This document shows positions 32,619 to 40,739 of a stretch of 64,000 nt of DNA, piece after piece (within the stretch, counting starts at the first letter, position 1; every line of letters starts with the position of its first letter). A model generated the notes under the pieces. That model was given only the letters and a program-made list of their open reading frames with translations. It was not told the origin of the DNA and made no database searches. Origin of the DNA: Rhizobium sp. NFR03 (GTDB lineage: Bacteria; Pseudomonadota; Alphaproteobacteria; Rhizobiales; Rhizobiaceae); contig NZ_FOGR01000003.1 of NCBI RefSeq assembly GCF_900111275.1, positions 667,487-731,486 on the forward strand. The letters are read 5' to 3'. The translations under genes were made by a program, and so were the position numbers.

Positions 32619-32926
32619 GTGCGATCATCCTCGCCTGCTTTTCGAGAGGCACCCATCTCCGTCATAACCGTACGCTGGCCGACCCGAGGCCGCGGATTGT
32701 GCACTGCGACATTGACCCATGCGAAACTTGCCCTAATTTCGCCATAACGGAGTCCGGATCTCGATCGGGCTTCGACTGCGTGATGTCTTGAGCCGCGATC
32801 GCAGCGGAGATGACATGATGCGGTATTTTCAACGTTTTAGGGCGACCGCAGTGCACTACCTAACGCGTGCGGCGTTCTGATATCGATACTGACGGGGCGC
32901 ATGTCGTGGCGCCAGGAGTCTCTTCC
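32619..32926. other. Intergenic region before gcd
   Basis: 308 bases. On the plus strand TTGACC (32712-32717), 16 bases, TAATTT (32734-32739) is a possible promoter for gcd, leaving a leader of about 180 bases. Nothing else is assigned; a long frame starting at 32867 is an upstream extension of gcd without a ribosome binding site. Confidence 0.4.
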
Positions 32927-35251
32927 ATGATCATCTTTACGTCTGTCCTTTTTGCGCTGATAGGACTGGGGCTGACCGGCTTCGGCGCCTGGCTCGCCGT
33001 TCTCGGCGGCAGCTGGTACTATGTGCTGGCCGGTCTGGCCTTTCTGGCAACCGCCGTTCTGCTCTCGCGCCACAGGTCATCGGCGCTCACCGTTTATGCG
33101 GTGTTCATCGTCGCCACGCTCGCCTGGGCGCTTTGGGAAGTCGGTTTCGACTGGTGGCAGCTTGGCCCGCGCGGCGGTGTCGTCATCGTGCTCGGCCTCT
33201 GGCTGCTGCTCCCTTCCATCCGCAAGCCCCTCGGCTTCACCAGCCCCACGGGCCATGTCTACCGCGCCAGCGGCTGGCCCCTCGGGCTTGCCGTCGTGCT
33301 CTCCGTCGCGGTCGCGGTCTATTCGATGACGCAGGACCCGCTCGACAAGGCAGGCGCGCTGCCGACCACGGTTGCCAATGCGACGCCTGCGCTTGGCGGC
33401 AATGTGCCGGATGGCGAGTGGCATCAGTATGGACGCACGCAATATGGCCAGCGCTATTCGCCGCTGACGCAGATCACCTCGGCCAACGTCTCGGACCTCA
33501 AGGAAGCCTGGCGCTACCAGACCGGCGACGTGAAGCTGCCGCAAGACGTGGGCGAGACGACCTATCAGGTGACCCCGCTGAAGATCGGCAACACGCTCTA
33601 TGTCTGCACGCCGCACAACTGGGCGATCGCCATCGATGCCGCCACCGGCAAGGAAAAGTGGAAGTTCGACAGCAATTCCGGCATGAATCCGGACCGTCAG
33701 CACCAGACATGCCGCGGCGTCAGCTATTATCAGGATGCCGCCGCCGCACCGGGAAGCGCCTGCGCAACCCGCGTCTACCTGCCGACCTCGGATGCCCGCC
33801 TGATCGCACTCGATGCCCAGACGGGTCAGGTCTGCACCGGCTTTGCCGATCAGGGCACGCTGCATCTGGAGACCGGCATGCGCTATCAGCCGGCCGGCTA
33901 TTACTACTCCACCTCGCCGCCCGTGATCACCGGAAACAAGATCATCATCGGCGGCGCCGTCAACGACAACTATTCGACGCAGGAACAGTCGGGCGTTATC
34001 CGCGCCTTCGACGTCAACACGGGCGCGCTCGTCTGGAACTGGGACTCAGGCAACCCCGACGTCACCACGCCCCTGCCGGAGGGCCAGCACTATACGACGA
34101 ACTCGCCGAACAGCTGGTCGGTGTTCTCCTATGACGAAGCCCTCGGCCTCGTCTACATCCCGCTCGGCAACCAGGTTCCCGACCAGCTGGGCATGGGCCG
34201 CAGCGAGAATGTCGAGCGGTTCTCCTCCTCCATCGTCGCGCTCGACATCAATAGCGGGCAGCTGCGCTGGGTTCGCCAGACCGTGCATCACGACCTCTGG
34301 GACATGGACGTTCCCGCCCAGCCCGTGCTGCTCGACATCGACGGTCGCCCGGCGCTCGTCGGCCCGACCAAACAGGGCGATCTTTACGTGCTCGACCGCC
34401 GCACAGGCGAGCCGATCATTCCTGTGAAGGAGATCCCAGCACCCTCGGGCGCGATCCCGGAAGACTTCACGTCGCCCACGCAGCCGATCTCCGACCTGAC
34501 GTTCTCGCCGCCGCCCCTGACGGACAAGAACATGTGGGGCATCAGCATGTTCGACCAGCTGGCCTGCCGCATCGAATTCGAACGGCTGAAATATGAGGGC
34601 CGGTACACGCCGCCATCGCTCGAAGGCTCGCTGATCTATCCCGGCAACTTCGGCACCTTCAACTGGGGTTCCGTCGCGGTCGATCCGGAAAAGCAGCTGA
34701 TGTTCGGCATGCCGACCTACCTCGCCTTCACCTCGCAGCTCGTGCCGCGTGACCAGATCCCGCCAAAGGGACAGGACCAGAAGGGCAGCGAGCAGGGCCT
34801 GAACCGCAATGACGGCGCACCCTACGGCGTGCTGATGGGACCGTTCCTCGGACCGCTCGGCATTCCCTGCCAGGCACCGCCATGGGGCTATGTCGCGGGC
34901 GTGGATCTGAAGACCGGCGAGATCGCCTACAAGCACCGCAACGGCACCGTCTACGACATGACGCCGCTGCCCCTGCCCTTCAAGGTCGGCGTGCCCGGCA
35001 TCGGCGGCCCGATGATCACCAAGGGCGGCGTCGCCTTCCTCGGTGCAGCCGTCGACAACTACCTGCGCGCCTATGACCTGACGACCGGCAAGGAACTCTG
35101 GCGCGGCCGCCTGCCCGCCGGCGGCCAGTCCACCCCCATGACCTACAGCACCGACGACGGCACCCAATATGTCGTCATCGTCGCCGGCGGCCACGGCTCG
35201 GTGGGAACCAAGCCCGGCGACTACATCATCGCCTATACCCTGCCGAAGTAG
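32927..35251 (+). CDS. gcd: Membrane-bound PQQ-dependent glucose dehydrogenase
   Basis: 774 residues from ATG 32927 (AGGAG upstream); the open frame starts earlier. Five N-terminal membrane helices (about 1-140) anchor an eight-bladed beta-propeller in the periplasm, with the bacterial quinoprotein repeats (WHQYGRTQYGQRYSPLTQI, WRYQTGDVK, DARLIALDAQTG). It oxidises glucose (or related aldoses or polyols) to the lactone and passes electrons to ubiquinone; released gluconic acid dissolves mineral phosphate. PQQ synthesis genes are not in the window. A terminator follows the stop. Confidence 0.93.
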   Translation: MIIFTSVLFALIGLGLTGFGAWLAVLGGSWYYVLAGLAFLATAVLLSRHRSSALTVYAVFIVATLAWALWEVGFDWWQLGPRGGVVIVLGLWLLLPSIRKPLGFTSPTGHVYRASGWPLGLAVVLSVAVAVYSMTQDPLDKAGALPTTVANATPALGGNVPDGEWHQYGRTQYGQRYSPLTQITSANVSDLKEAWRYQTGDVKLPQDVGETTYQVTPLKIGNTLYVCTPHNWAIAIDAATGKEKWKFDSNSGMNPDRQHQTCRGVSYYQDAAAAPGSACATRVYLPTSDARLIALDAQTGQVCTGFADQGTLHLETGMRYQPAGYYYSTSPPVITGNKIIIGGAVNDNYSTQEQSGVIRAFDVNTGALVWNWDSGNPDVTTPLPEGQHYTTNSPNSWSVFSYDEALGLVYIPLGNQVPDQLGMGRSENVERFSSSIVALDINSGQLRWVRQTVHHDLWDMDVPAQPVLLDIDGRPALVGPTKQGDLYVLDRRTGEPIIPVKEIPAPSGAIPEDFTSPTQPISDLTFSPPPLTDKNMWGISMFDQLACRIEFERLKYEGRYTPPSLEGSLIYPGNFGTFNWGSVAVDPEKQLMFGMPTYLAFTSQLVPRDQIPPKGQDQKGSEQGLNRNDGAPYGVLMGPFLGPLGIPCQAPPWGYVAGVDLKTGEIAYKHRNGTVYDMTPLPLPFKVGVPGIGGPMITKGGVAFLGAAVDNYLRAYDLTTGKELWRGRLPAGGQSTPMTYSTDDGTQYVVIVAGGHGSVGTKPGDYIIAYTLPK

Positions 35252-35276
35252 CGGCTGGATATTGCGAGACGATCAG

Positions 35277-35306
35277 GCCCGGCCGCGAAAGCGTGCCGGG
35301 CTTTTT
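35277..35306 (+). terminator. Rho-independent terminator of gcd
   Basis: GCCCGGC (35277-35283), inner stem CGC-GAAA-GCG, then GCCGGGC (35295-35301) with one bulged T, followed by TTTTT (35302-35306), 25 bases after the stop. The GAAA tetraloop makes a very stable hairpin. Confidence 0.9.
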
Positions 35307-35375
35307 CGTAGTCCAACAGGATCACAAATTCCTACTCACACATTCACTGCATGCTCCTTGGTGCTTTGACGGTTG

Positions 35376-36353
35376 TTATCGCTGACGGGGTAAATGCTCA
35401 TCGGCGAGAGCTACGGCAGTTTCTTGCGCGAGATCCGCAGCGACGCGGATGTCCGGCTGCACACCGGTTCCACCCCAATTTGTCTTCGTCATGGGGTTTC
35501 TTGCCTTACCGGTCGGGATCACGACGAAGACACCGAAACCCAAGTCGTTCAGGCCACCCGGGTTCGCTCCCCCACGGGTCCCTTCCCCGACGATCGTTGC
35601 GCGCCGCAGAACCTGCATGTCGTAGGCAAACTCTTCCGCAGCGGAATATGTCTTTGAGCTGACGAGCACGTAGACTGGCTTGTCGATGTAGGTCACCGGG
35701 GTCGCGGAACTCCAGAATTGCTCCGTTCTGAACGTCGATGTTCCACGATTGCGCCAGATCAGGTCGTTCAGGTGAACAGGCATACCCGCTGGAAGAAAGA
35801 AACTTGCGAGGTAGGCGACAGAAGCAGGGTGACCACCGCCGTTGCCCCTTATGTCGATGATCATTGCCGATGTATCCACGAGGTCATGCATCGCTTTGTC
35901 GATGGCCGGCTTGAAATCCTCAGGTGGAGGAAATCGTTTCAGTTTGATATATCCGGTCTTCGTGTCGAGCCGGCTCGCGAGGAGATCTGGCGACGGCGGC
36001 ACCGAGGACGGCGTTGGCTGGGCGAACGGGGACCCGGCAATCACGCGAACATGACTGTCGCCTGTCAGGTCTTGCAGTTGGGTTGTCAATTTCGAAGCGA
36101 ACGCATCGGTATCGGCTATCTTGTCATAAGCCTTTGCGGCGAGCGCTCCCTCCAGGACCTCTGCTGCTTTCTCACCTTCCGTCTGCAGAACATAGCCTGC
36201 GCGCAACTCTGTCGTAATCCCTTGAATGAGGTGGGCGACAGCTGCGCGGTCTAGAGATCCATTTGCGGGCAGATCAGACTCGACCGCCGCCTTCGTGACG
36301 ACTGGGGCCAGCGTCACCACGAATGCTGCAATGAATGGTGTTAAACGGAGCAT
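35376..36353 (-). CDS. S41-family (C-terminal-processing-like) peptidase, periplasmic
   Basis: 325 residues from ATG 36353, preceded by TTAAGGAGGGAAAA; the frame begins at 36374. A signal peptide ends near TKAA. The N-terminal helical domain (LIQGITTELRAGYVL, LTTQLQDLTGDSHVRV) is followed by the S41 catalytic domain (GYIKLKRF, IIDIRGNGGG, VLVSSKTYSAAEEFAYDM). The Ser of KTYSAAEE is the nucleophile and the Lys belongs to the Ser-Lys pair of Tsp proteases. No PDZ domain between the two halves, so it is the shorter IRBP-like branch. It converges on gcd. Confidence 0.9.
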   Translation of the reverse strand: MLRLTPFIAAFVVTLAPVVTKAAVESDLPANGSLDRAAVAHLIQGITTELRAGYVLQTEGEKAAEVLEGALAAKAYDKIADTDAFASKLTTQLQDLTGDSHVRVIAGSPFAQPTPSSVPPSPDLLASRLDTKTGYIKLKRFPPPEDFKPAIDKAMHDLVDTSAMIIDIRGNGGGHPASVAYLASFFLPAGMPVHLNDLIWRNRGTSTFRTEQFWSSATPVTYIDKPVYVLVSSKTYSAAEEFAYDMQVLRRATIVGEGTRGGANPGGLNDLGFGVFVVIPTGKARNPMTKTNWGGTGVQPDIRVAADLAQETAVALADEHLPRQR

Positions 36354-37100
36354 TTTTCCCTCCTTAATGATCATGATGAGCCAGATCCAAGAATGACGAA
36401 CGCCTCATGTCGCCGCAGTGCCCTGCGGCTTCTGACGTCAACCGTCATGCAGACATCAGGTGAAAGACATTGTATTAAAACCCGCAACGGCAATCTACGG
36501 TTATTCTAAATTACAGTATTTTTTTATTCTGCCGTGCCTTTGCTCGTGTCTGGTCTGTGGGAAAACGGTCCTCCTTGCCCCCTCCACCCACCTCCAGAGA
36601 TCCCACGTCATCGCGATTACCCACCGCACGGGCATGATTGAGCCCGGAGACACGGTGGTGCGCATCGGGGCAGAGGCGCAAGAGCAGCGGGGGAACAGAC
36701 CGAGGGAGGGCCAGATTGAGGAGTAGCCGAGAGGTTGCAGCGACGCGCCACGGAGGATATGTCAGGCCCAGCGACCTGTCGCTCTCCAGCCGCCGTCTGC
36801 CGTCGGATCGCTTGCCGATCGGACCCCTGACAGTCGCTCGGGCCTTACCCGGCAGATCGCAATTCTACTGCACCACGCCTTCAATCGGGATCGACCTCAG
36901 GATAAATGACGCAGCCGCTATAAAGGGTTACAGCGAGGCCGAATGCGTCCGACATGACGCATGGCGCTGTAGGCCTCATGCCTTTCGCAACGGCGCGCAC
37001 GCTTGCCGTCGCACGCTGCGAACAAGAACAAAGAGCCGGAGCTTTCGCCGTACCGCTCAGTTTGCGGAGAAAGTTTCAGACGCAATGAACGGACGCATTC
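36354..37100. other. Long gap before the MFS permease, nothing assigned
   Basis: 747 bases between the divergent S41 and permease genes. The part 36460-36545 is AT-rich; the rest is not. Frames such as 36460-36726 have no ribosome binding site or recognisable domain. I see no tRNA, no clear promoter and no repeat. The size is large for a simple promoter region and may include a decayed gene. Confidence 0.45.
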
Positions 37101-38462
37101 ATGACCTCTTCCCTTTCTACGCCATCGCTTTCCACACCATCGCCGGCAGCACCCGACCAGCGCACGCGCCTCAAGTCCATCATCGGCGGTTCGGCGGGCA
37201 ATCTTGTCGAGTGGTATGACTGGTATGTCTATTCCGCTTTCACCCTCTATTTCGCGCCGGTGTTCTTTCCCTCGGGCAACCAGACGGCCGAGCTTCTCAG
37301 TGCGGCTGCGGTATTTGCGGTCGGGTTCCTGATGCGGCCCATCGGCGCCTGGTTCATGGGCATCTATGCCGACCGCAAGGGGCGCAAGGCCGGGCTGACC
37401 TTGTCGGTGACGCTGATGTGCCTGGGTTCGCTGATGATCGCGGTGACACCCGGCTATGCGACGATCGGCATAGCAGCGCCCGCGCTGCTCGTGCTCGCCC
37501 GGCTGTTGCAGGGCATCAGCGTCGGTGGCGAGTATGGCGCGAGCGCGACCTATCTCTCGGAAATGGCGGGGCGCAACCGGCGCGGATTCTTCTCCAGCTT
37601 TCAGTATGTCACGCTGATTTCCGGACAGCTGGTTGCCCTGATGGTGCTGCTGGTCCTGCAGCGGCTGCTGACGCCGGAGGAACTTTCCGCCTGGGGCTGG
37701 CGCATTCCGTTCTTCATCGGCGGCGTACTGGCCATTGCCGTGTTCTACATCCGCCGCGGGCTTGCCGAAACGCAATCCTTCCACAACGCGGCCCATGCAA
37801 GCAATGCCGGCAATGCTTCGGGAACCACAGATGCGGCACCGCCGAAATCCAGCGGCTTCGCGCTCTTCAAGCATTACCCGCGCGAGGCGCTGATGGTGCT
37901 GGCGCTGACGGCCGGCGGCACGCTCGCCTTCTATGCCTATACGACCTATCTCCAGAAGTTCCTCGTCAACACATCCGGCTTCTCCAAGGAGGCCGCGACC
38001 GAGATCACCACGGCAGCGCTGTTCGTCTTCATGCTGTGCCAGCCGCTGGCGGGAATGCTCTCCGACAAAGTGGGGCGAAAGCCGCTGATGGTGGTCTTCG
38101 GCATTCTCGGCACGCTCTTCACCTATCCGATCTTCTCGGCCCTTTCCGGCACAACGGATGCCATGACCGCCTTCTTCCTCGTCATGGCGGGCCTGCTGAT
38201 CGTCACCGGCTATACCTCCATCAATGCCGTGGTGAAGGCGGAGCTGTTTCCCGCGCATATCCGCGCGCTCGGCGTCGCCCTGCCCTATGCGCTGGCCAAC
38301 ACGATCTTCGGCGGCACGGCCGAGTTCGTGGCGCTGAAGTTCAAGCAGATGGGCCACGAGAACTGGTTCTTCTGGTATGTCACGATCATGATCGCGCTGT
38401 CGCTGATCGTCTATGTCAGGATGCGCGACACGCGGCACAACAGCCAGATCCAGGAGGATTGA
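37101..38462 (+). CDS. MFS metabolite:H+ symporter, KgtP-like
   Basis: 453 residues with twelve membrane helices. The MHS-family signature is present: IIGGSAGNLVEWYDWYVYSAF at the N-terminus, GAWFMGIYADRKGRKAGL and RLLQGISVGGEYGASATYLSE. The closest type is the 2-oxoglutarate permease KgtP. A His/Asn/Ala-rich loop (AAHASNAGNASG) between helices 6 and 7 is unusual. Substrate is not certain: related members carry citrate, shikimate or proline. The MerR regulator gene follows after 99 bases. Confidence 0.87.
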   Translation: MTSSLSTPSLSTPSPAAPDQRTRLKSIIGGSAGNLVEWYDWYVYSAFTLYFAPVFFPSGNQTAELLSAAAVFAVGFLMRPIGAWFMGIYADRKGRKAGLTLSVTLMCLGSLMIAVTPGYATIGIAAPALLVLARLLQGISVGGEYGASATYLSEMAGRNRRGFFSSFQYVTLISGQLVALMVLLVLQRLLTPEELSAWGWRIPFFIGGVLAIAVFYIRRGLAETQSFHNAAHASNAGNASGTTDAAPPKSSGFALFKHYPREALMVLALTAGGTLAFYAYTTYLQKFLVNTSGFSKEAATEITTAALFVFMLCQPLAGMLSDKVGRKPLMVVFGILGTLFTYPIFSALSGTTDAMTAFFLVMAGLLIVTGYTSINAVVKAELFPAHIRALGVALPYALANTIFGGTAEFVALKFKQMGHENWFFWYVTIMIALSLIVYVRMRDTRHNSQIQED

Positions 38463-38561
38463 AGATCGGGGCGATTGCGCAGGCTGTAACGGTGGAAAGC
38501 CTGCCTGCCGGCCCTTATCTCTCGGTCAGGCGGCCGCACTGTGCCGCACGGAGAACAACCC

Positions 38562-39011
38562 ATGTATTCCATCGGCGATCTGTCGCGGCGCACCGGCGTG
38601 AAGGTGCCCACCATCCGCTACTACGAGCAGGCCGGACTGATCGCGCCGGCGGAGCGGACCGAAGGCAACCAGCGGCGCTATGAAAAGAAGGCGCTGGATC
38701 GTCTCGCCTTCATCCGCCACGGGCGCGATCTCGGCCTGTCGATCGAGGCGATCCGTGACCTGATCGATCTCAGCGACCACCCGGAAACGCCGTGCGCCCG
38801 CGCCGATGCCATCGCCGCCGGGCACCTTGCCGCCGTGCGGGCGAAAATCGCGCAACTGCAACGGCTGGAGCACGAACTGGAGCGGATCGTTTCCCATTGC
38901 GCCGGCCATACGGTGGAGGATTGCTACGTCATCCGCGCCCTGTCCGACCACGGGCTGTGCGACGGCGACCATGCGCAGCCGCTGGAAGAGCGGCTGGTTC
39001 CGGCACGGTGA
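38562..39011 (+). CDS. MerR-family regulator of the metal-sensing type
   Basis: 149 residues from ATG 38562 (CGGAGAAC upstream). The N-terminal MerR helix-turn-helix (MYSIGDLSRRTGVKVPTIRYYEQAGL) and dimerisation helix are typical. Cys78 and the Cys113-x7-Cys121 loop have the spacing of the metal-binding sites of CueR/ZntR-type proteins, with an extra Cys133; this suggests sensing of a heavy metal or redox state. No metal pump is next to it; the upstream gene is the permease. Confidence 0.87.
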   Translation: MYSIGDLSRRTGVKVPTIRYYEQAGLIAPAERTEGNQRRYEKKALDRLAFIRHGRDLGLSIEAIRDLIDLSDHPETPCARADAIAAGHLAAVRAKIAQLQRLEHELERIVSHCAGHTVEDCYVIRALSDHGLCDGDHAQPLEERLVPAR

Positions 39012-39041
39012 GATATGCTACCAGGTGAGAAAGCCGACCGG

Positions 39042-39070
39042 TTGACAGGGCTCGCAAAAGGGATCATGAA
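39042..39070 (+). promoter_or_regulatory. Possible promoter with an operator dyad over the -10 box
   Basis: TTGACA (39042-39047), 17 bases, then CATGAA (39065-39070, only three of six matches). GATCATG (39062-39068) and CATGATC (39076-39082) are perfect arms around it. The -35 box is perfect, the -10 box weak, so a regulator may be needed. Confidence 0.4.
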
Positions 39071-39076
39071 TTGCAC

Positions 39077-39178
39077 ATGATCACGACCGCAACCCGTGCC
39101 CGCTGGTATTTTACGCTGCATTCATAGATGCGGCTGTCTGATCACGTTCAACAAGCCGCCGCCAGGCGGCTTTTGTTT
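39077..39178 (+). ncRNA. Candidate small RNA or attenuated leader of the GNAT gene
   Basis: Between the promoter at 39042-39070 and a terminator-like hairpin lies about 100 bases with no open frame. Stem-loops include GCATTCATAGATGC near 39118-39131 and the terminal AAGCCGCC-GCCA-GGCGGCTT (39153-39172). Expected 5' end about 39077 and 3' end about 39178. It could act as a free RNA or as a leader that stops transcription before the GNAT start at 39218. No known family recognised. Confidence 0.35.
39153..39178 (+). terminator. Rho-independent terminator
   Basis: AAGCCGCC (39153-39160), loop GCCA, GGCGGCTT (39165-39172), then TTGTTTTG. A clear GC stem with a T-rich tail, 45 bases before the GNAT gene. 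It would end the MerR transcript or a shorter RNA. Confidence 0.75.
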
Positions 39179-39217
39179 TGAATGGTGCCTGGGGCGGATC
39201 AGCTTCAGGAATATTCG

Positions 39218-39784
39218 ATGCCCACCTTGTCTTCTCCGCCTGCCACGACGTCGGCCGTACCTCCGGCTCACGCCGTATTGCGCCATCCCGAAGGGCTGGA
39301 CGCGCAGCCTGACACCACCCCCAGCCGTGCGCCGCTGGTGACCATCCGCTCCGCGCGGGCCGGCGACATCCCCGCACTCTGCGGCATGATCACCGACCTT
39401 GCCGCCCATCATGGCGACGCCGCACCGCTCGACGCGGACACGCTGGAGCGTGACCTGTTCGGCCCCGTGCCGTGGATCACCGCGCTCGTGGCCGAAGCCG
39501 GCGGCGTGTTGATCGGCTACGCCATTCTCGTCCCCCTCTACAGGGCGCAACTCGGCGTGCGCGGCATGGACCTGCACCATCTCTTCGTAAGCGATGCCCA
39601 TCGCGGCACCGGCATCGGCCGGCATCTCGTGGCAAAGGCCCGCGAAGAAGCCCGCCGCGCCGGCTGCGCCTACCTCTCCGTCAGCGCCGCCACCGGCAAT
39701 ATCAAGGCGCACCGGTTCTACGAGCAGCAGGACTTCACGCCCGGCCCGGTGACGGGGATGCGGTATGTGCAGGCTTTGCGGTGA
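39218..39784 (+). CDS. GNAT-family N-acetyltransferase
   Basis: 188 residues from ATG 39218 (AGGA eight bases upstream). The first 40 residues are Pro/Ala/Thr-rich. The acetyl-CoA-binding motif A is LHHLFVSDAHRGTGIGRHLVAKAREEA, with R/Q-x-x-G-x-G/A as RGTGIG, and motif B is AHRFYEQQDF. IRSARAGDIPALCGMI opens the domain. Substrate not predictable from sequence. It follows a terminator hairpin that may attenuate its transcription. Confidence 0.88.
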   Translation: MPTLSSPPATTSAVPPAHAVLRHPEGLDAQPDTTPSRAPLVTIRSARAGDIPALCGMITDLAAHHGDAAPLDADTLERDLFGPVPWITALVAEAGGVLIGYAILVPLYRAQLGVRGMDLHHLFVSDAHRGTGIGRHLVAKAREEARRAGCAYLSVSAATGNIKAHRFYEQQDFTPGPVTGMRYVQALR

Positions 39785-39907
39785 GGGTGGGCTTCTCCAG
39801 CGCCGGTCGGTCATGATGGCGTATGTTTCGCCCATCATGACCCGCGCGAGACAGGCATCCATGCCGAACCCGCTTCGACCATAGGCGTGGCGCGCAACGG
39901 CGCTGCG

Positions 39908-40099
39908 TCAAAGGTCGTCCCGCTCCTCGGCTGCGGCTTCGGCACGGCGTTCGGCGATCAACTCTTCGGACACCAGCACGTCCCCCGTATTCAGTCCCTT
40001 GACCGCGTCCTGCAACGCCTGAAGAGCCTCAATCTGGGTCATGACCGGTTCACCATGCTTGTCGGTATCGGTTGTCCGCCCGTTCATATCCAGCCCCAT
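39908..40099 (-). CDS. Small third gene of the hicAB operon
   Basis: 63 residues from ATG 40099 (GGAAGGGTGACA upstream). It follows hicB by 13 bases, on the same strand. The sequence TQIEALQALQDAVKGLNTGDVLVSEELIAERRAEAAAEERDDL (read in parts) is helical and acidic; the end resembles the short conserved SEELIAERR tails of some plasmid- or phage-borne antitoxins. It is not a known HicAB component. A role in the module is only suggested by position. Confidence 0.6.
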   Translation of the reverse strand: MGLDMNGRTTDTDKHGEPVMTQIEALQALQDAVKGLNTGDVLVSEELIAERRAEAAAEERDDL

Positions 40100-40112
40100 T
40101 GTCACCCTTCCC

Positions 40113-40451
40113 TCATGCATCGTCCGTCGCAGCCTCCGCCAGCACGTCGGCCGCCCACTGGTTGAGGCTCTTGCCGGAAAGTGCTGCGGCACGGGCAGCC
40201 TTGGCATGGATCTCGGGATCGACGCGAAACATCATGCGGCCGGAATAGGGCTTCTGCGGGTCCCTGCCGGCCTTCGCGCAGGTCTCGACGTAATCGTCCA
40301 CGGCCTCATGAAACGCCGCTTTCAGGTCGGATACCGTATCCGCATGAAAACCGACGCCATCCGTGATGCCGGCGAGACGGCCGAAGAAGATCTCGTCCTG
40401 CGCATCGTATTCCACGCGAGCGAAATAGCCTTTGTACGACATGACGTTCAC
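40113..40451 (-). CDS. hicB: HicB antitoxin
   Basis: 112 residues. The N-terminal HicB fold (VEYDAQDEIFFGRLAGITDGVGFHADTVSDLKAAFHEAVDDY) resembles a partial RNase-H-like toxin-binding domain, and the C-terminal FRVDPEIHAKAARAAALSGKSLNQWAADVL is a ribbon-helix-helix DNA-binding segment. Its ATG overlaps the end of hicA (ATGA), so the pair is co-translated. It neutralises HicA and probably represses the operon through the dyad at 40720-40738. Confidence 0.93.
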   Translation of the reverse strand: MNVMSYKGYFARVEYDAQDEIFFGRLAGITDGVGFHADTVSDLKAAFHEAVDDYVETCAKAGRDPQKPYSGRMMFRVDPEIHAKAARAAALSGKSLNQWAADVLAEAATDDA

Positions 40452-40702
40452 GGTTGACCTCCAATGCGCTTTATAAAATCACGCGCCGCCCGAACCTGAT
40501 AGCGCTTGGCTTCCTTGGCGGGATGCGGTCGGTGAAAGCTTTCGATCTCGGACCCGCTGATGAACCTCACACGGGAGCCCGACCCTTCCAGAATCTCGCA
40601 GCCGAGAGCAATGCGAAGCGCCTCGATATCCGCCCACGCAATCGTGCCAGACACCGGCTCTGCAAAGACAGACAGCAGGATCTTGCGATGCCGGTTGTTC
40701 AT
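40448..40702 (-). CDS. hicA: HicA-type mRNA interferase toxin
   Basis: 84 residues from ATG 40702. HicA toxins cleave mRNA and tmRNA in a double-stranded-RNA-binding fold. The sequence MNNRHRKILLSVFAEPVSG, IEALRIALGCEILEGSGSRVRF and FHRPHPAKEAKRYQVRAARDFIKRIG (read in parts) belongs to the larger HicA branch, in which the usual GSHH site is replaced by GSGSRVRF and the His of SFHRPHP is the likely catalytic residue. It is the first gene of the operon, before hicB. Confidence 0.9.
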   Translation of the reverse strand: MNNRHRKILLSVFAEPVSGTIAWADIEALRIALGCEILEGSGSRVRFISGSEIESFHRPHPAKEAKRYQVRAARDFIKRIGGQP

Positions 40703-40707
40703 AGCGC

Positions 40708-40738
40708 ATCCTATCCAATGCTTGCATAATCTGCAAGC
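40708..40738 (-). promoter_or_regulatory. Promoter and operator of hicAB
   Basis: GCTTGCA (40720-40726) and TGCAAGC (40732-40738) are perfect arms around TAATC. On the minus strand TTGCAG (40736-40731), 17 bases and TAGGAT (40713-40708) make a promoter whose -35 box lies in the dyad. Transcription would begin almost at the hicA ATG, so an almost leaderless mRNA or a shifted start site must be assumed. Confidence 0.55.
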
Positions 40739-40739
40739 T

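Noticed and set aside
36460..36726. Possible 88-residue protein in the gap before the MFS permease
   Set aside because: No ribosome binding site and no recognisable domain; the frame may be chance or a decayed gene.
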